Positions 46,691-58,848 of a DNA stretch of 64,000 nt are shown here, piece by piece. The notes beneath the pieces are model-generated. The model did no database searches. It was given only the letters and a program-made list of their open reading frames with translations, and was not told the origin of the DNA. The first letter of the stretch is position 1. Each line of letters opens with the position of its first letter. The stretch is from Anaspis maculata (taxonomy: Eukaryota > Arthropoda > Insecta > Coleoptera > Scraptiidae), in NCBI GenBank assembly GCA_949128115.1, contig OX421965.1:32173681-32237680 (forward strand), in the 5' to 3' direction. A program made the translations under genes and the position numbers.

Positions 46691-47260
46691 CAGATTGGAT
46701 TTCATGGTTGCGCCGCCATTTTGGCCGCCATATTAAAATTTCTCATAAGTGGAAAGATTTTCATGAAACTTGAAAGTTACCCTTGTCTTGTATGATCATT
46801 CTTATTTTCAAGCCGAGCTCCATGATTTCGCCGTCATCTTGGCCGCCGTATTGAAATTTCTTGTTAGTGGAACGATTTTTATGAAACTTGAAACTTACTC
46901 TTGTCACGTGTGATAATTCTTATTTCCAAGCTAAATTTCATGATCCCGCCGCCATCTTGGCTGCCATATTGAAATCTCTTATTAGTGAAACGATTGTCAT
47001 GAAACTTGGAACCTGCTCTTGTCTCCTATGAACATTCTTATTTTCAAATTAAACATGATTCCGCCACAATCTTGGTCGCCATATTGAAATCTGTTATTAA
47101 TGGAGGGATTGTCATGGAACTTGGAACTTCACTTTTGTCTCGTATGGACATTCTTATTTTCAAGCTGAAGTTTATGATTTGGCCGCCATATTGAAATTTC
47201 CCATTAGTGGAACGATTGTCATGAAGTGAACATTTAATTTTTAAGCTGGACTTCATTCCT
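46690..47260. repeat. Tandem ~117-bp units, about 4.5 copies
   Basis: AGTGGAACGATT-type starts at about 46748, 46866, 46984, 47099 and 47215 (spacing 115-118). Unit hallmarks are ATGAAACTTG, TCTTGTCTCGTATG, ATTCTTATTTTCAAGCTGA and GCCGCCATCTTGGCCGCCAT. Copies also occur at 57240-57510 and singly at 27028. Confidence 0.85.
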
Positions 47261-47706
47261 ATCAATGACAGACCTGGCACTAAGAAAATGCGCTATCGAG
47301 ACTCACACACGTGAGGGCATATTTACTTGTTTTATGTTCTATATGAACCCTAATCTCATTTGAATTTTTCACAAGGTCACCATCCCTTTGGGGACCTTGA
47401 AAACGGGTGGTTCGATTTTTCTTATTGAAGTAAAATGAAGATACTTGAAAGACCCTAAAAATGATAATATATCACTCGACTTCTACATAGTAATTAAGCA
47501 GGAACACCAAACTTATGATGCTGATCATAATGTCCCCTTCGGAAACAGAATCTATCGGATTTATCAAAGATGAATTTCTTAGGGAGAAATCGGGGATGGT
47601 AAGTTTTCAAATGAATACTTTGTATTCATTGTGACAGTTGAGATGTTGTAAGAGGGCAAAATATGAAGAACTTAGTAGAGTTCACTTTCTGGTGTTGTTT
47701 TTTAAA

Positions 47707-47876
47707 ATAGAAATTTCAACTTCGACATGCGGCTTTTTGATAAGATACATCTATAGGACAAGGTACAATAAAAATTCAAAATTTTTTTTGGAAAATTGAA
47801 AAAACTCAGTTGTAGCCTTCTTGATGTATCCATTATAGAAAACTGAAGCCGCATGGCAAATTTGAAGTTTCTGTTC
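47707..47876. repeat. Short fold-back, ~170 bp
   Basis: AGAAATTTCAACTTCGACAT with GCGGCTTTTT mirrors the right part containing GAAGCCGCATGGC and AAATTTGAAGTTTCTGTTCT. ATACATCTATA/ATGTATCC lie inside. Confidence 0.6.
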
Positions 47877-47879
47877 TGA

Positions 47880-49485
47880 ATCTGATAATTACCACTTGAA
47901 TCGATATGAGAATTATACAAGGTTTTTTATTTCAACATCGTTACATGACTGCTATCAATATGTATATCATTTAACAAGTATTCCAAAATTTCTGTGCTAT
48001 ATCCACTGACGAGTCAAAATCTGATGGCAAAACACTTGTTTCAATTCTGCAGTGAAATTATACCTCTAGTGTACTTTTTGAATGGAAACGTCATCTTGCC
48101 TCGTTAGTTAAAAAAAATTGAACTGAGAAAAGCACGTAGATGCTTATTTATGAGCTGTTTAGGTAATGGAAAACGTTTGCTCTCTGAAAATTTCTTTTTA
48201 TTGATGGCGGTCTTTTTTGTATATCAATAATTAAGTTGTTTAGACTGAATTCCAATGGTCTTGGCACCAGGTAGGTAAGACTTTTGCTTACGGTATTATG
48301 TTAATAATTGTTAAAATATTTAAATTAAACGACCATATAATTAGGTGGGCTGGCATCACGTCGGGCTCTTAATTCAGTCAACTCCAATTATCTATCCAAC
48401 AAACTGCTTCTAGTTCTGCAGTTCACTTCTTTCGAATAAAATGCTCACCAAAAATGTTCAAACTCTTGTAATCTGATTAAGAAGAGAACTCCCGTGCCCT
48501 AGCCACGCATTAGGGCGTTTTCCAACTGAACAGATCGACAATTTTTATGAATGAAAACTCTATATAGTATGACTAGACTAACCGACCAACCATTGCAATG
48601 AAAACAAAATTGTTCATGTTTTTTTGAAAATAAGTAAGTTATATAGGTAAAACTTCACTTATCACATTGGTTTTTTGGTATGCCTGAAATAACTTTCTCC
48701 TTCTTCTTCTTCTTTCTTTCCGAGTTGCTTTCTTTCCTTCCATATTTTCAGCAAATCGTGGGGATTGTCTTTATTCACGTTCGTCGCCTAATCGCGCGTT
48801 GGAGTCTCCTTTCAACAATTCAGGAAAATACCAATTACATAAGTCACACATCCTCTGAGTGTCTGGAAATAGTAAAAGTGCTCGGGACATAGGGCCCTCG
48901 TGGGCTGCAAATTTTGCATTTTCGAAAATATGAGAGCAAATAATTATTTGGAGAGCTCTAAAAAAAACCGCATCAGCTTTGTGATATGAATCCGTCAAGC
49001 TCTCGAAGGGCTCCTCCGCCAATTGTGTGGGTTTATGGCTTGCTCCCAAGTCGGAGTTTGGAGCTGTGCCTCATGTTTAACAAACGGATTTTTTGGCCTG
49101 AAATTGCGCTGTCGTATCTCAAATAGCTATGAATGTACCCCTTTCGAAAAAAAAAACTCTTCGATCTTTCACAACAATGTTAAATGCCTGAAAACCCATC
49201 TGCTTCGTTTTTGTTAGGCCACCCTCACCAGGGTATTCGCAAACTTGGGGTAGAAAATTGGACAGCAGTAGAGAAATGCTCCAAAAGTGCTAGAAAAATG
49301 TTGAAAAAAATTTATGATTGTGAGTATTGATTTTTATTTTTGAAAATATAGAGGGTCAAAAGGTGGTCCTTCGACCTCTTCTGTTTTTGTTATTGGGAAG
49401 AATTCATCGGTTAACACTTCTCATCAAATCAAAAAGCTAATTTTCTTAACTTTTGAAAGTGTTTTGTGATTTTGTTTAGTGTACT
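47880..49485. other. Non-coding stretch with one dispersed repeat
   Basis: 48985-49070 matches 26770-26870 (shared CTCCTCCGCCAATTGT and AAGTCGGA). A TTC/TTTC microsatellite lies at 48700-48735. No gene recognised. Confidence 0.45.
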
Positions 49486-49558
49486 TATAGGGTGAGTCAT
49501 AAATAAATCCTTAGAATCTAGAAAAGTTCTAGAAGTAGTTGTTTGCAAACACCCTGTA
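49486..49558. repeat. 73-bp TA-bounded mini-element
   Basis: TATAGGGTGAGTC at 49486 against AACACCCTGTA ending at 49558, with an internal TCTAGAA/TTCTAGA stem. Confidence 0.5.
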
Positions 49559-49559
49559 G

Positions 49560-51164
49560 GTATGGGCTTGTATAGAAATTCACCAAATTTTGAAGTTCAT
49601 TTCATAACAATAATAGTCAATTCGCATTATTTTGAGGTTGTAGATCCGATCGTAGATCTTCACATGTTCGGATTGGAATTACGAACAAATAAATGGGATG
49701 AAGAACTCCTATCCTATGCACTCACACCAGTCATCTAACGCATACCCATGCACATTACACAGTAACTATACGATCGTTACAAAACATGACTGTGCTCGTA
49801 CTTTCTTATTTTTTTCCGGATAAATTGTAATATTCTACATAAAGTGTCCTTGGCAGTGGTTGCAAAACTTTTGAATGCTGAACTTTCAGTTTTTATTCAT
49901 GGATTTATAACAACATTCTCGGAAAAAAAATTGTATCAATAATTAAGTTCTCCGCTCACTTGTAACAGGAAGAATTCTAGCATGATTGTTGTTTTTGCAA
50001 GAGGCAACGCGTGATTCTTGACGTGACGGTAAGTTGTATAACTGGTGCTCCTTGGAAAGAAAGTCCCGAATTCTCAAGAAAACCTGACGATGGCAAACCC
50101 CAAACAAGCCGCATGATGGTTATCGGATGTGAATGTGTCAGTCACAATAAACGTGGACTTATTAAGAATTTGACCTTTCTTCCCAAGAACTGCCGATAAA
50201 ATTATAATGCAATTTACGGGCGAAACCGTAAAACAAGTCGAACGTGTGATCAGCACTCAAAAGAAATTATTATAGGAATGATATTTCAACAGCATATATG
50301 TAACTTAAACTGAATAAATGTGATTGGTTTAATATCATAAATATTATTCCAGTGAGGTATAGTTTTGAATTCCCTCTCATTTAATTTTTCTTACGATGTT
50401 TGTACCGAGGTTTGTACCTACTATAAGTGCATCGCAAGAATTTTGGATTGGAAAATTAATTATCCTACATTTTCTGTTTATTCCCATGATCTATAATATG
50501 TCAGTATGAATTATAATCCTTATCACTTATGAAGTGTACATGTGACAACATGTCGTTTTTATTTGAGTTTTGTTTCAAATTAGAGAAATGACTCAACTTC
50601 GAAAACACTCTATATATTGGGAATGCAGCCCCTATAATTATTCTTTTCCCATAACAACTTCAGAACCGATCAACAAATTTTGCTCAACTATAGAGAAAAT
50701 ATTTGAGGGGTATGGCATGCATGCTTTTTTACCCCCTGATTTTGATCCACTAATGATTTTTTGAAATGTATTATATTTTTAATTCTGCGTTCATTTTGCT
50801 AAAAAGAGGTCGATCGTCTGAGAGACCAATTTTGGTAAGGAAAACTTGTGATTCTGCAGTAGATAAATTTGCATTCTCTAGTTCTCAATTACCAAGCAAT
50901 AACGTACGTCAGCAAAAAGACCGTAAATTTTCCAAAACTGAAATTTTTCGTTCCATTAGATGGTTTTCAAAGTTCACCTGATTCGTGTATCTCTATGAAG
51001 GCTATTGAGAGAAGGGTCTTTAGTTGGAGCTTGACTTTCAGACTGTGAAGTTTATTTTGATACCTACACAATTTCACAGTTTATTTCTTCATACTAATTT
51101 TCTATACCATTACTGTATATTTATCTCACTTTTTTAATAAAATAAATAAAAAATAATGTTTTTC
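49560..51164. other. Non-coding stretch, nothing firm
   Basis: An open frame 50011-50199 (no ATG start) and another at 50570-50764 show no motif. An acceptor/donor-like pair (TTTTTGCAAG, ACG|GTAAGT) near 50000-50030 would bound only about 27 bases. Confidence 0.4.
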
Positions 51165-51345
51165 CCCTTATCGGCTCGCAACGGCCATATAAGTTTTTGC
51201 CTTTATTAACTCATACAAAAATCAAGAAAAGTTGCAAATTAGACAATACAAACAGACAGACTATTCCCGGAAACCGAACCCGAAGCTTCCGTGGTCGCAG
51301 GCAGCCACGCAACCACCAGCGTCATAGGGCCATCCACTTGTTTCA
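51165..51345 (-). mobile_element. tRNA-derived SINE-like unit, minus strand
   Basis: On the minus strand a B-box-like GGTTCGGTTTCC (complement of 51269-51280) and a tail with TAATAAAGGC and TATATGGCCG (near 51183-51210). The tail strings resemble those at 9420-9450, suggesting a shared family. Confidence 0.45.
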
Positions 51346-51739
51346 ATATAAAGTTCAAATAAAATATCTACAAAACATCAAACCAAGATTTTCAAAAAAA
51401 AACTTTTCAGACGATAGTAATAATTTTGGTGAATCTTAATTAACCGAGTTTGATTGGTTGAACAGGTTAAACATGATAAGAACATAATTTTCTAGCTTGA
51501 TTTTGAAATTTGTAGGTATCTCCTTTATTTTGCTTTTCTGGAAATAACATTTTTGGGACTAGTCCCTACTTATGTTTTGATTCTTTTTCAATTGACCTGA
51601 GTCTTCGCGTTCAAACTCCGGACACCCTGTGTTCATGCTTGATCATAATATAGAAGATGATCACGGCCGAAAATATGTTTATGTTAATCAAAAAGTTTTA
51701 GAAGAAAATCTTCTATTTGCCAGTGGTGAGTGTTGATTG

Positions 51740-52761
51740 TACAGGTGGCCCAACAAAAACAGAACAAAGGGGTCTTCGGGCATTTCACCTCATTGAAAAA
51801 AAAAACTCAGACAGGTCGATTTTTATATCGAGGGGGACATCTGAAACAAACATTGTCAAATTTTTGTCTCCAGCCCCCTCACCCCTACCCACCTCAACTT
51901 CAAAATTTCAAATGACACCATCTCTTGCACCATCTACTTTGCGATACATCAATAAAAGGGAATCAAATTCTCTTTCTGGAAAAAAATATTTTCAAAATTT
52001 TTAACTCCACCCTCTTTCTCCTAAATTTCTCTGACTGTCCCTATTCTCGACCCCTCAATTCTCTTCAATTCAATCAGCGTCATCCCAAATAGCATCTGGA
52101 GAGAAAATTTCCGGTGGAGAAAAGTTCTACCCAAATTCACCTTTTTTCTCTCCCCCACCCCAAATTCAGAATTGACCAGACACCACCTACTTTGTGATAG
52201 ATGCATCGAATCAAAGGGAATTGAATTCTCTTCCTGAAATCATTTTTTTCATTTTCAACCCCTGCCCTGATAAATTGAACATTCGGAGTATTTTATACGG
52301 GAAGAGAATTCAATGCCCTTCAATTTGATGTAGCACAAAGTAGGTAGTGTCATTTTAGATTTTGAAGTTAGGGTGGAGGAGTGGAGGGGTGAATCGGGGT
52401 GGCAATTTACACCCAGAAAATTTTCTCCCTCGATGCTGTGCAGAATGACGTTGACTGTACTGAAGAGGATTAAGAGGTCAAGAATATTACATCGGAGACT
52501 CAGACAATTTTGGGAAGAAGGGGGTGGGGTTGAAAATTATAGAAATATGTTTTCAGAAAGAGAATTTAATAAGGTGAGTGGTGTTATTTGAAACTTCAAA
52601 GTTGGGGTGGGTGGAGAGGAGGGGGCTAAAGATAGAAACTCGCCAATGTTTGTTTCAGATGTCCCCCTCAATATAAAAATCGACCTGTCCGAGCTTTTTC
52701 CAAAAAAATCAGTGAAATGCCCGAAAACTCCTCTGTTCTGTTTTCGTTGGGCCACCCTGTA
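51740..52761. repeat. C-rich fold-back family, copy 2 (complete)
   Basis: Ends TACAGGTGGCCCAAC (51740) and GTTGGGCCACCCTGTA (52761). Mirrored signposts: GAGGGGGACATCTGAAACA, CCCCTACCCACC, TTTGCGATACATCAA, and complements. The most complete of three copies. Confidence 0.88.
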
Positions 52762-52910
52762 TATTTGATTATACGCGTGCGTATTTGAAGTGATTATTGT
52801 CTAAAAAATCAGAACTCAAATGAGAGCTATATCGGGTGATCATTTGGAAATTATCCGCCCGTAATAACTCCCGATTCCTAGTGGATATTTCACCGAGCAA
52901 AAGCAGGTCG

Positions 52911-53745
52911 ATTTATATATCTAGGGGGACGTCTAAAACATACGCATTGCCAAATTCACGTCTCTAACCCCTTCACCGTCACCCATCTTGACATCAAAAT
53001 TTCAAATTGTATTACTTTCATTGTTGATATATCAAATTGAAAGGAAGAAATATTTTTTAAATATCCTAACCTCCAGTTCAATATTTTCGACCCCTTGGAA
53101 ATATCTCCAATGTAGTCAACGTGATCCTGCATGCCTACATGGCGTCAAGGGGATAAAATTTCCAGGGAAAAACATCTACCTAAACTCACCCCTTTGCTTC
53201 CCCTACCCCAATTTCAAAATTTCAAATCACACCACCTACTTTGTAATACAACACATTGAAGGGAATTGATATGAACTCTTTTTTTGAAGAAAATATACCT
53301 ACCCAATTTTTTAAACGCCTCTCCCAATAAATTGGACGTTTTGAAAATGTTGAGATTTTTTTTTCAAAAAGAGAATTTAATTCACTTCAATTTTATGTAT
53401 CACAAGTAAGTGGTGCAATTTCAAATTGAGGAGTTGTGGTAAAGGAAGTGGAGGGGTTTAATCAGATAGCATTTTTTTTCTATTGAAAATTCTCTCTTCT
53501 CAATGCTAGACTGGATTACGTTGACAACACTTAAGAGAAGAGAAGAGGGGCTGAAAATATGAAATTGGACATTCAGACAATTTTAGGAAAAAGAGGACTG
53601 TAGTTTTCTTTAATTTGATGTGTCACAAAATACGTTGTCATTCGAAATTTTGAAGTTGAGGTGGGTGGGGGCGGAGGGGCTGAAAATAGAAATTCTCCAA
53701 CAATGTACGTTTTACATGTCCCGCTCGATATAAAAGACGACCTGT
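52911..53745. repeat. C-rich fold-back family, copy 3 (both ends truncated)
   Basis: Starts at TCGATTTATATATCTAGGGG and ends at TCGATATAAAAGACGACCTG. Arms mirror around about 53325. The terminal CAGGGTGGCCCAAC segments are missing. Confidence 0.75.
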
Positions 53746-54361
53746 TTTTGCTTGATGAAATATTCACTAGAAAATAGGAATCGGGGATCACTAGAGGTGG
53801 ATAGTTTCAAAATGATCAACCGGTAACAGAAAAGATACGATGACAGCCAAAACTTCAGAAATACTAATCAAATTAGTCGATTTTTAATTCGAATTGTGAC
53901 CTTGATGTAATTAATATTAGGGGAGATAACTTGTTGCAAAAACTTGGAGGAGAGCTCCTTGGAACTGTGAATGCAGATTTTTTTTTGGATCATATTCGGA
54001 AAGTGTGCAATCCTAAATAGAAAACAAACAGTTTTAACAAGTATTCTCGAATTTTTGGCTGACATGTGATAGGAACTTATGGGAAAGGAGGTACTATTGG
54101 GAGTGACTAATGTATTTTGAAAAACAAGCAAAACAGTGAGACTAGCTCGGTAATGCACTCACTTCTTTGGTGATGAAGCGTAATATCCACTTGAGGTAAT
54201 CCCGGGGGTAATCCTTTCCTCTAAATCCTTCGGTCAAGGCAATGCACCACACACCAGTATCACTCAATATAACCGAAGATCACCACCGGACCGTCATCAC
54301 ATCACCAAGCACGGAATATCTTTGAAACGCCAGTCTCCGATAAAGCCAGTACCACTATTAA

Positions 54362-54682
54362 CCTTCTTTTGCGAAAAAAAATCGTTATTTGTCAAGCGAG
54401 TCAAGGCTGAATTGGCTCACTTTCTTGCATAAGCTCCAAGCTGTTAACGAACGAACGGTCAAAGTGGAAGATAAACATTGCCGGGCAATGGTCAACCCGG
54501 CTCGAACTCAAAAAGGAGGAGGAGAAGCCGATAACGAGCCGATAACCGGTAGCAGCTGCACAGGTAATACCGAAAAGACGCAACAAATGATGCAATTTGA
54601 TCGCGCGACCCAAAAACCGACACCTGAAGAACTCGCCGAGCAAATTAATAATAATAACCCATTTAGCTGGGTTAATCATTAG
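54362..54682 (+). CDS. Open exon-like frame, C-terminal 107 codons, no ATG
   Basis: Open from 54362 to TAG at 54680. No ATG begins the frame, since the in-frame opening codon region lacks Met until about 54488, so if real it is a 3' exon. The peptide is polar and low in hydrophobic residues: RTQKGGGEADNEPITGSS, then PTPEELAEQINNNNPFSW at the end. Better GC and codon balance than the surroundings. No clear acceptor upstream, though TTATTTGTCAAG is possible. A minus-strand frame of similar length overlaps (54401-54697) and cannot be excluded. Not recognised. Confidence 0.3.
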   Translation, partial: PSFAKKNRYLSSESRLNWLTFLHKLQAVNERTVKVEDKHCRAMVNPARTQKGGGEADNEPITGSSCTGNTEKTQQMMQFDRATQKPTPEELAEQINNNNPFSWVNH

Positions 54683-56412
54683 GCACGCGGCTGTCAAATT
54701 CTTCTTGGCTTGATGCTAAATTCACTCTCATTGATTATTTCAGTAGTGTCTTGCATAATGTTATGTAAAGTCTGAAGACTGCTCTTTCATCTGATGTGAA
54801 GAAATAATGAGGCGAAATATTTATCACCTTTATGTGATTATGTGTTATGGATCTGGTGGACTACTTTATCGATGATTTAGAGAAAATACTTAATTTTTAC
54901 TGGATCAGACACTTCATAGAATGACTCTGTGTTGAAATCGAGGTTGAAATTGAGGAAGTGCCTCGATTCGATTATGATTTGTAGCCGGCTACCAAAATCG
55001 CTCATACATATGAATCAATGATATAATTAATTTGGTTATTAATTGCTTTTTACGCACCTGTGTAATAACTAAATGAAAGTAGCTTTGTAACACGTAGGCC
55101 ACTTAGTATACCATAACAAGTCACGTTGTTACTTAACTGCTAACTACATACCTGGAATACCTGTTCAATTATTTATTACTATTCATTTTCTGCATTCAAA
55201 ATAATATAATAAAGTATTGTAGTGCCTATTGCTAATTGGAATTAATTTAATCTGACAAGTTTTTGAATAGAACTTTTTTGAATACACTCTCACGAACGGG
55301 TAAGAGTACACTGTAAGAAATAATCGTGAATTTCCCATGCGGCCACATTGCTTTTTTCCCATACTTTTCAAAATACCATACATGCATGGAAGTTCTCCAT
55401 CACTTAATGGAAGATTTCCACTAAACTTGAGATTCTCCATACATCGGTATGGAAAAATTTAAGGTAGTAATTCAAATTAGTTTTACCGATCACGTGGTAC
55501 AGCATCTACAAATGAAAATCAACATACTCCCAGCAGAGATCGGAATCGGAAGACCGTTTACTATTATTGTATTATTATTTGCACGAACTAGTGAGCTGTG
55601 AATTGAGTGAGAGTTTCATCGTTGGAATCACAGAGTGTTGGAATGAACATCGGACAAGTCTGTACACTGGGCAGAACAACAGAAATAGTCTATAAAGGTG
55701 AGTAGGTAGTACCTATATAACTTATCCACAATTTTCGAGACAATTTTTGATAGGTTAGACCGATGACGGTTAAACTAAACTAAGTATTTCTATGATTTGC
55801 ATGCCGTTACATGCGTCGTCCATGTTAGTGTGGGTGTAAGTCGCTTTAGATTGAGAAAATAAGTGCCTAAAATTCGATTGTTATTTTTCCAAATACCTAC
55901 GGCAAGAGAAGGGTTACTATTCCTCGATTCCTCGTAAGCATGCAACTTGCACCGGCGACTTTGCATACAGTAAGCTGAGCTGAGCTAGGAGGCTGGAGGT
56001 TGGGAACCCGGCTCAGTGGTGCCAGATCCAAAATTGAAAAAATCGGTTGTGTCACCCCAAAACTTTCCCGACTAGCATCCAGGAACCTATGGAGATTTTT
56101 GTTCGAAACTTCCCTTCGGGTGAGAAGTTACAATTAGAGAGAAAGATTGAAAATCATTTGCAGGAAATTGGGAATTTTGCCAGGAAAATTTGGATTTTCC
56201 GGGAAAACCTAAATGTTATTCCAAATCATCTTATTGTAAAAAATCTTCAATTGAGGCTTCACCTTAAGCTCCATCATTTAAGTCCGGTCTCAAAAACGCA
56301 GGCCGGTTTTACATTTTTCTACCGGAAAATAGGTAGGTACAGGTATACGCGTATAGCCGTATACTAAATACGAACAATAAATTGAAATTGTACCTAGTTT
56401 TAAACTAATGTA

Positions 56413-56842
56413 AACTGCTGGACAACGAAGTTGTCGGTATCGGAAAAGTGGTCCGACTTTGGAGGTCAATATCTCTCGATTGCCGATTGCGATTTCCATT
56501 TTGTTTGTTGCGTTAACTAGCTTAATGTTTCCGTAACCTATTCTATAATAGCGAATGTTGAGAAATTTCATGTAAATTTTCTACAGGGTGATACGTAAAA
56601 TGGTGCAAAATTGCAACGACTTCATCGTACCCCAATTTTTCAAAAATATATTTTTTCAATTTTCTAATACAAAAATTATTTACATGAAGTTTCTCAACAT
56701 TCACTTTCACAGGATAGGTCACGGAAGCATTAGGCTAACCAATACAATAAACAAAACGGAAATCGCATGCGGCAATCGGAAGTTGTTGGTCTTCAAAGTC
56801 GAACCATTTTTCCGATACCGACAACTTCGTTGTCCAGCAGTT
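56413..56842. repeat. Deleted member of the AACTRC fold-back family, 430 bp
   Basis: Ends AACTGCTGGACAACGAAG and its mirror at 56842, each bordered by TA. The left arm keeps TACAGGGTG at 56582, about 170 bases from the end. The right arm lacks its mirror, so the core has been deleted. Shares GTGGTCCGACTTTGGA with the element at 14316. Confidence 0.82.
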
Positions 56843-56881
56843 TATTAAAGCGCATTTTTGATGGAAAATCACGCTAAGGTA

Positions 56882-56889
56882 TATGGCCG

Positions 56890-56948
<59 letters not shown>

Positions 56949-57240
56949 CATGTAGAAATTAGGAAGTTTTAGGTACTCCTCTTCGGGGAATGAAACCAAA
57001 GCCTCATTGGAACTTTTTCCAATGGATAGCTGATGTTCCGAAGGGTGGCCAATGGGCTTTTTCATCTAGACATTCATATTATCATTATTATTATATTCGA
57101 AAAACTAAGATTTCCTGTGCACTTCGAAGAAGTTGAGCTCCTCCTCGGGGAATGAATCTAGAGCTTGGAACTTTTTCCGATGGATAGCTTAGCTTAGGTC
57201 ATCGAAAGGGTGGCCAGTGGGCAGATAGAATTTCAATGGG
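56882..57240. repeat. TGTC microsatellite head plus two ~157-bp units
   Basis: (TGTC)n, about 13-14 units at 56892-56946, preceded by TATGGCCGGTTTG exactly as at 46220. Two units follow, with CTCGGGGAATGAA-type starts at about 56980 and 57137. Confidence 0.85.
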
Positions 57241-57510
57241 TCTTATTTTCAAGCTGAATTTCATGATTCCGCCACCATCTTGGCCGCCATATTGAAATTT
57301 CTCATTGGTGGAACGATCGTCATGAAACTTGGAACTTACTCTTGTCTCGTATCAACCGTATCATTTCCAAGCTGAGTTTAATGATTCCGCCGCCATCTTG
57401 ATGACCGTCATATTGGAATTTATTATTAGTGGAACGATTGTCATGAATCGTGAAACTAACTTAGGTCCCTTATGAACATTCTTATTCTCAAGCTGGACTT
57501 TATTGCCATC
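57240..57510. repeat. Two ~117-bp units (second array)
   Basis: Same hallmarks as 46690-47260: GCCGCCATCTTG, GTGGAACGAT, ATGAAACTTGGAACTTACTC. Immediately follows the 157-bp units, repeating the order of the first locus. Confidence 0.75.
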
Positions 57511-58324
57511 AACAGTTTCATAAGTATAAGGAATATGTCATATTTTCATATTTTTCCACAGGATACATCATCATACCCTCGATCATACCAAGAAATGCTT
57601 GTGGACATGGGCAGCGAGAAAAGACCGATTCTTATTATCAAAGGTTAATAATATTTACTACCTACCTCCTACATCCAAGTGGTATAAACTTTTTCTAATT
57701 TAAAAATAATTTGTTAGTGAATAATCTTTGTACCTACCACTCGTGGAGTACTAAAATAATATATCTCATTACAGCAAAGTCCTTGTTTGACGACACTGCA
57801 ACGTGCGAAGTCTGTCGAAAATGAGCAAATTCTTAAACCAAAGTTATACTTATGGAGAAAATTCAGAAGAAACCTTAGAATTCATTCAACGGTAAGTCTA
57901 CTTGTGGAACCTTGGAGCTGTGATATTAAGATGAAATTTTTACAGAGTTTTCCAAAAAATCAATCCTTCATCAGGACGACGTAAGAGAGAAAATAAAGCT
58001 TAACGAATTCACCACATCATAAACCCACAAGCTAACTAAGTAATGGGTCACCTAGCTGATTGTGAACAAGAAGAAGAAGAAGAAGATTAGTGATGATCAT
58101 CTGATTTTTTTTGTTTTACTCAAGTTTCGGTCCATTAGTTACCAATTTGTGTATGTTTGCTTCATCATATTGTTTTTGTTTTGCTTAGAATCATATACCA
58201 GTTTATCTTTATGTTTTGTATTTGGTCACTTTGTTCACATAAAATACATGCAATTTATGACTTCAGTAACTTGATAATTCCCTTTGATTTGCAGTAGGAA
58301 GTTGATGTATCATCCATTTTGAAA

Positions 58325-58848
58325 GGTTTCTGATGCGACTAAGAAAGTTGTTGACGGGAATCGGTTTTATTTAATTTTTTCGTTAAGTGGGAGCTCCTTC
58401 AAAATGAAAATGCTATCAAATTTTGTGAATTTCTGAAAATTTTTGATTTTGATTTTCGAAAATTCAAAACTAGATAGCTCTGACAATACATCTTTTCTCA
58501 AGAAAGTCGCATGCCAAAGAACTTTCTATTTGTAAAAAAGGTACCAAAAATGATTTCTTGTAGACATGAAAAAGTGAATTAAGTAGTAGAAATCATTTTT
58601 GGTACCTTTTTTTCGAAAATAAAAAGTTCAAACTTGGCATACGACTTTCTTGAGGAAAGATGCATTGTCGATGCTATCTAGTTTTTGAATTTTCAAAAAT
58701 CAAAATTGAAAATTTGCAAAAAAAATTTTAAATTTTTGAAATTTGATAGCAATGCTAGTACATTCTCTTCTTGAAGGAGTTTCTTTTGACGAAAAAATAA
58801 AATAAAACCTATTCCCGACAACAACTTTTTTAGTCGCATCAGAAACCC
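58325..58848. repeat. Fold-back element, 524 bp
   Basis: GGTTTCTGATGCGACT at 58325 mirrors AGTCGCATCAGAAACC ending at 58848. The inner pair GGTACCAAAAATGATTTC/GAAATCATTTTTGGTACC lies near the centre (58590). Confidence 0.85.

Larger units (their letters stand above)
55643..57984 (+). other. Candidate spliced transcript with small ORFs (four exon-like blocks)
   Basis: Exon-like blocks: about 55595-55697 (strong donor AAG|GTGAGT), 57562-57643 (acceptor TTTTTCCACAG, donor AAG|GTTAAT), 57775-57891 (acceptor CTCATTACAG, donor ACG|GTAAGT) and 57946-57984 (acceptor TTTTTACAG), with AATAAA at about 57992. Joining the first three from ATG 55643 gives a 50-codon ORF (start MNIGQVCTLGRTTEIVYK) that stops in block 3. 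A different frame is open through blocks 2-4 and ends at TAA 57982. The splice signals agree better than the coding evidence, so this may be a small-peptide gene, an lncRNA, or chance. Confidence 0.3.

Noticed and set aside
47373..47400. AAGGTCACC...GGGGACCTT stem as a histone-type 3' end
   Set aside because: Short imperfect stem, no histone ORF and no downstream element.
56892..56946. CRISPR-like or coding repeat (RQTDRQTDRQTD peptide)
   Set aside because: Plain TGTC microsatellite; no spacers; the peptide is a translation artefact.
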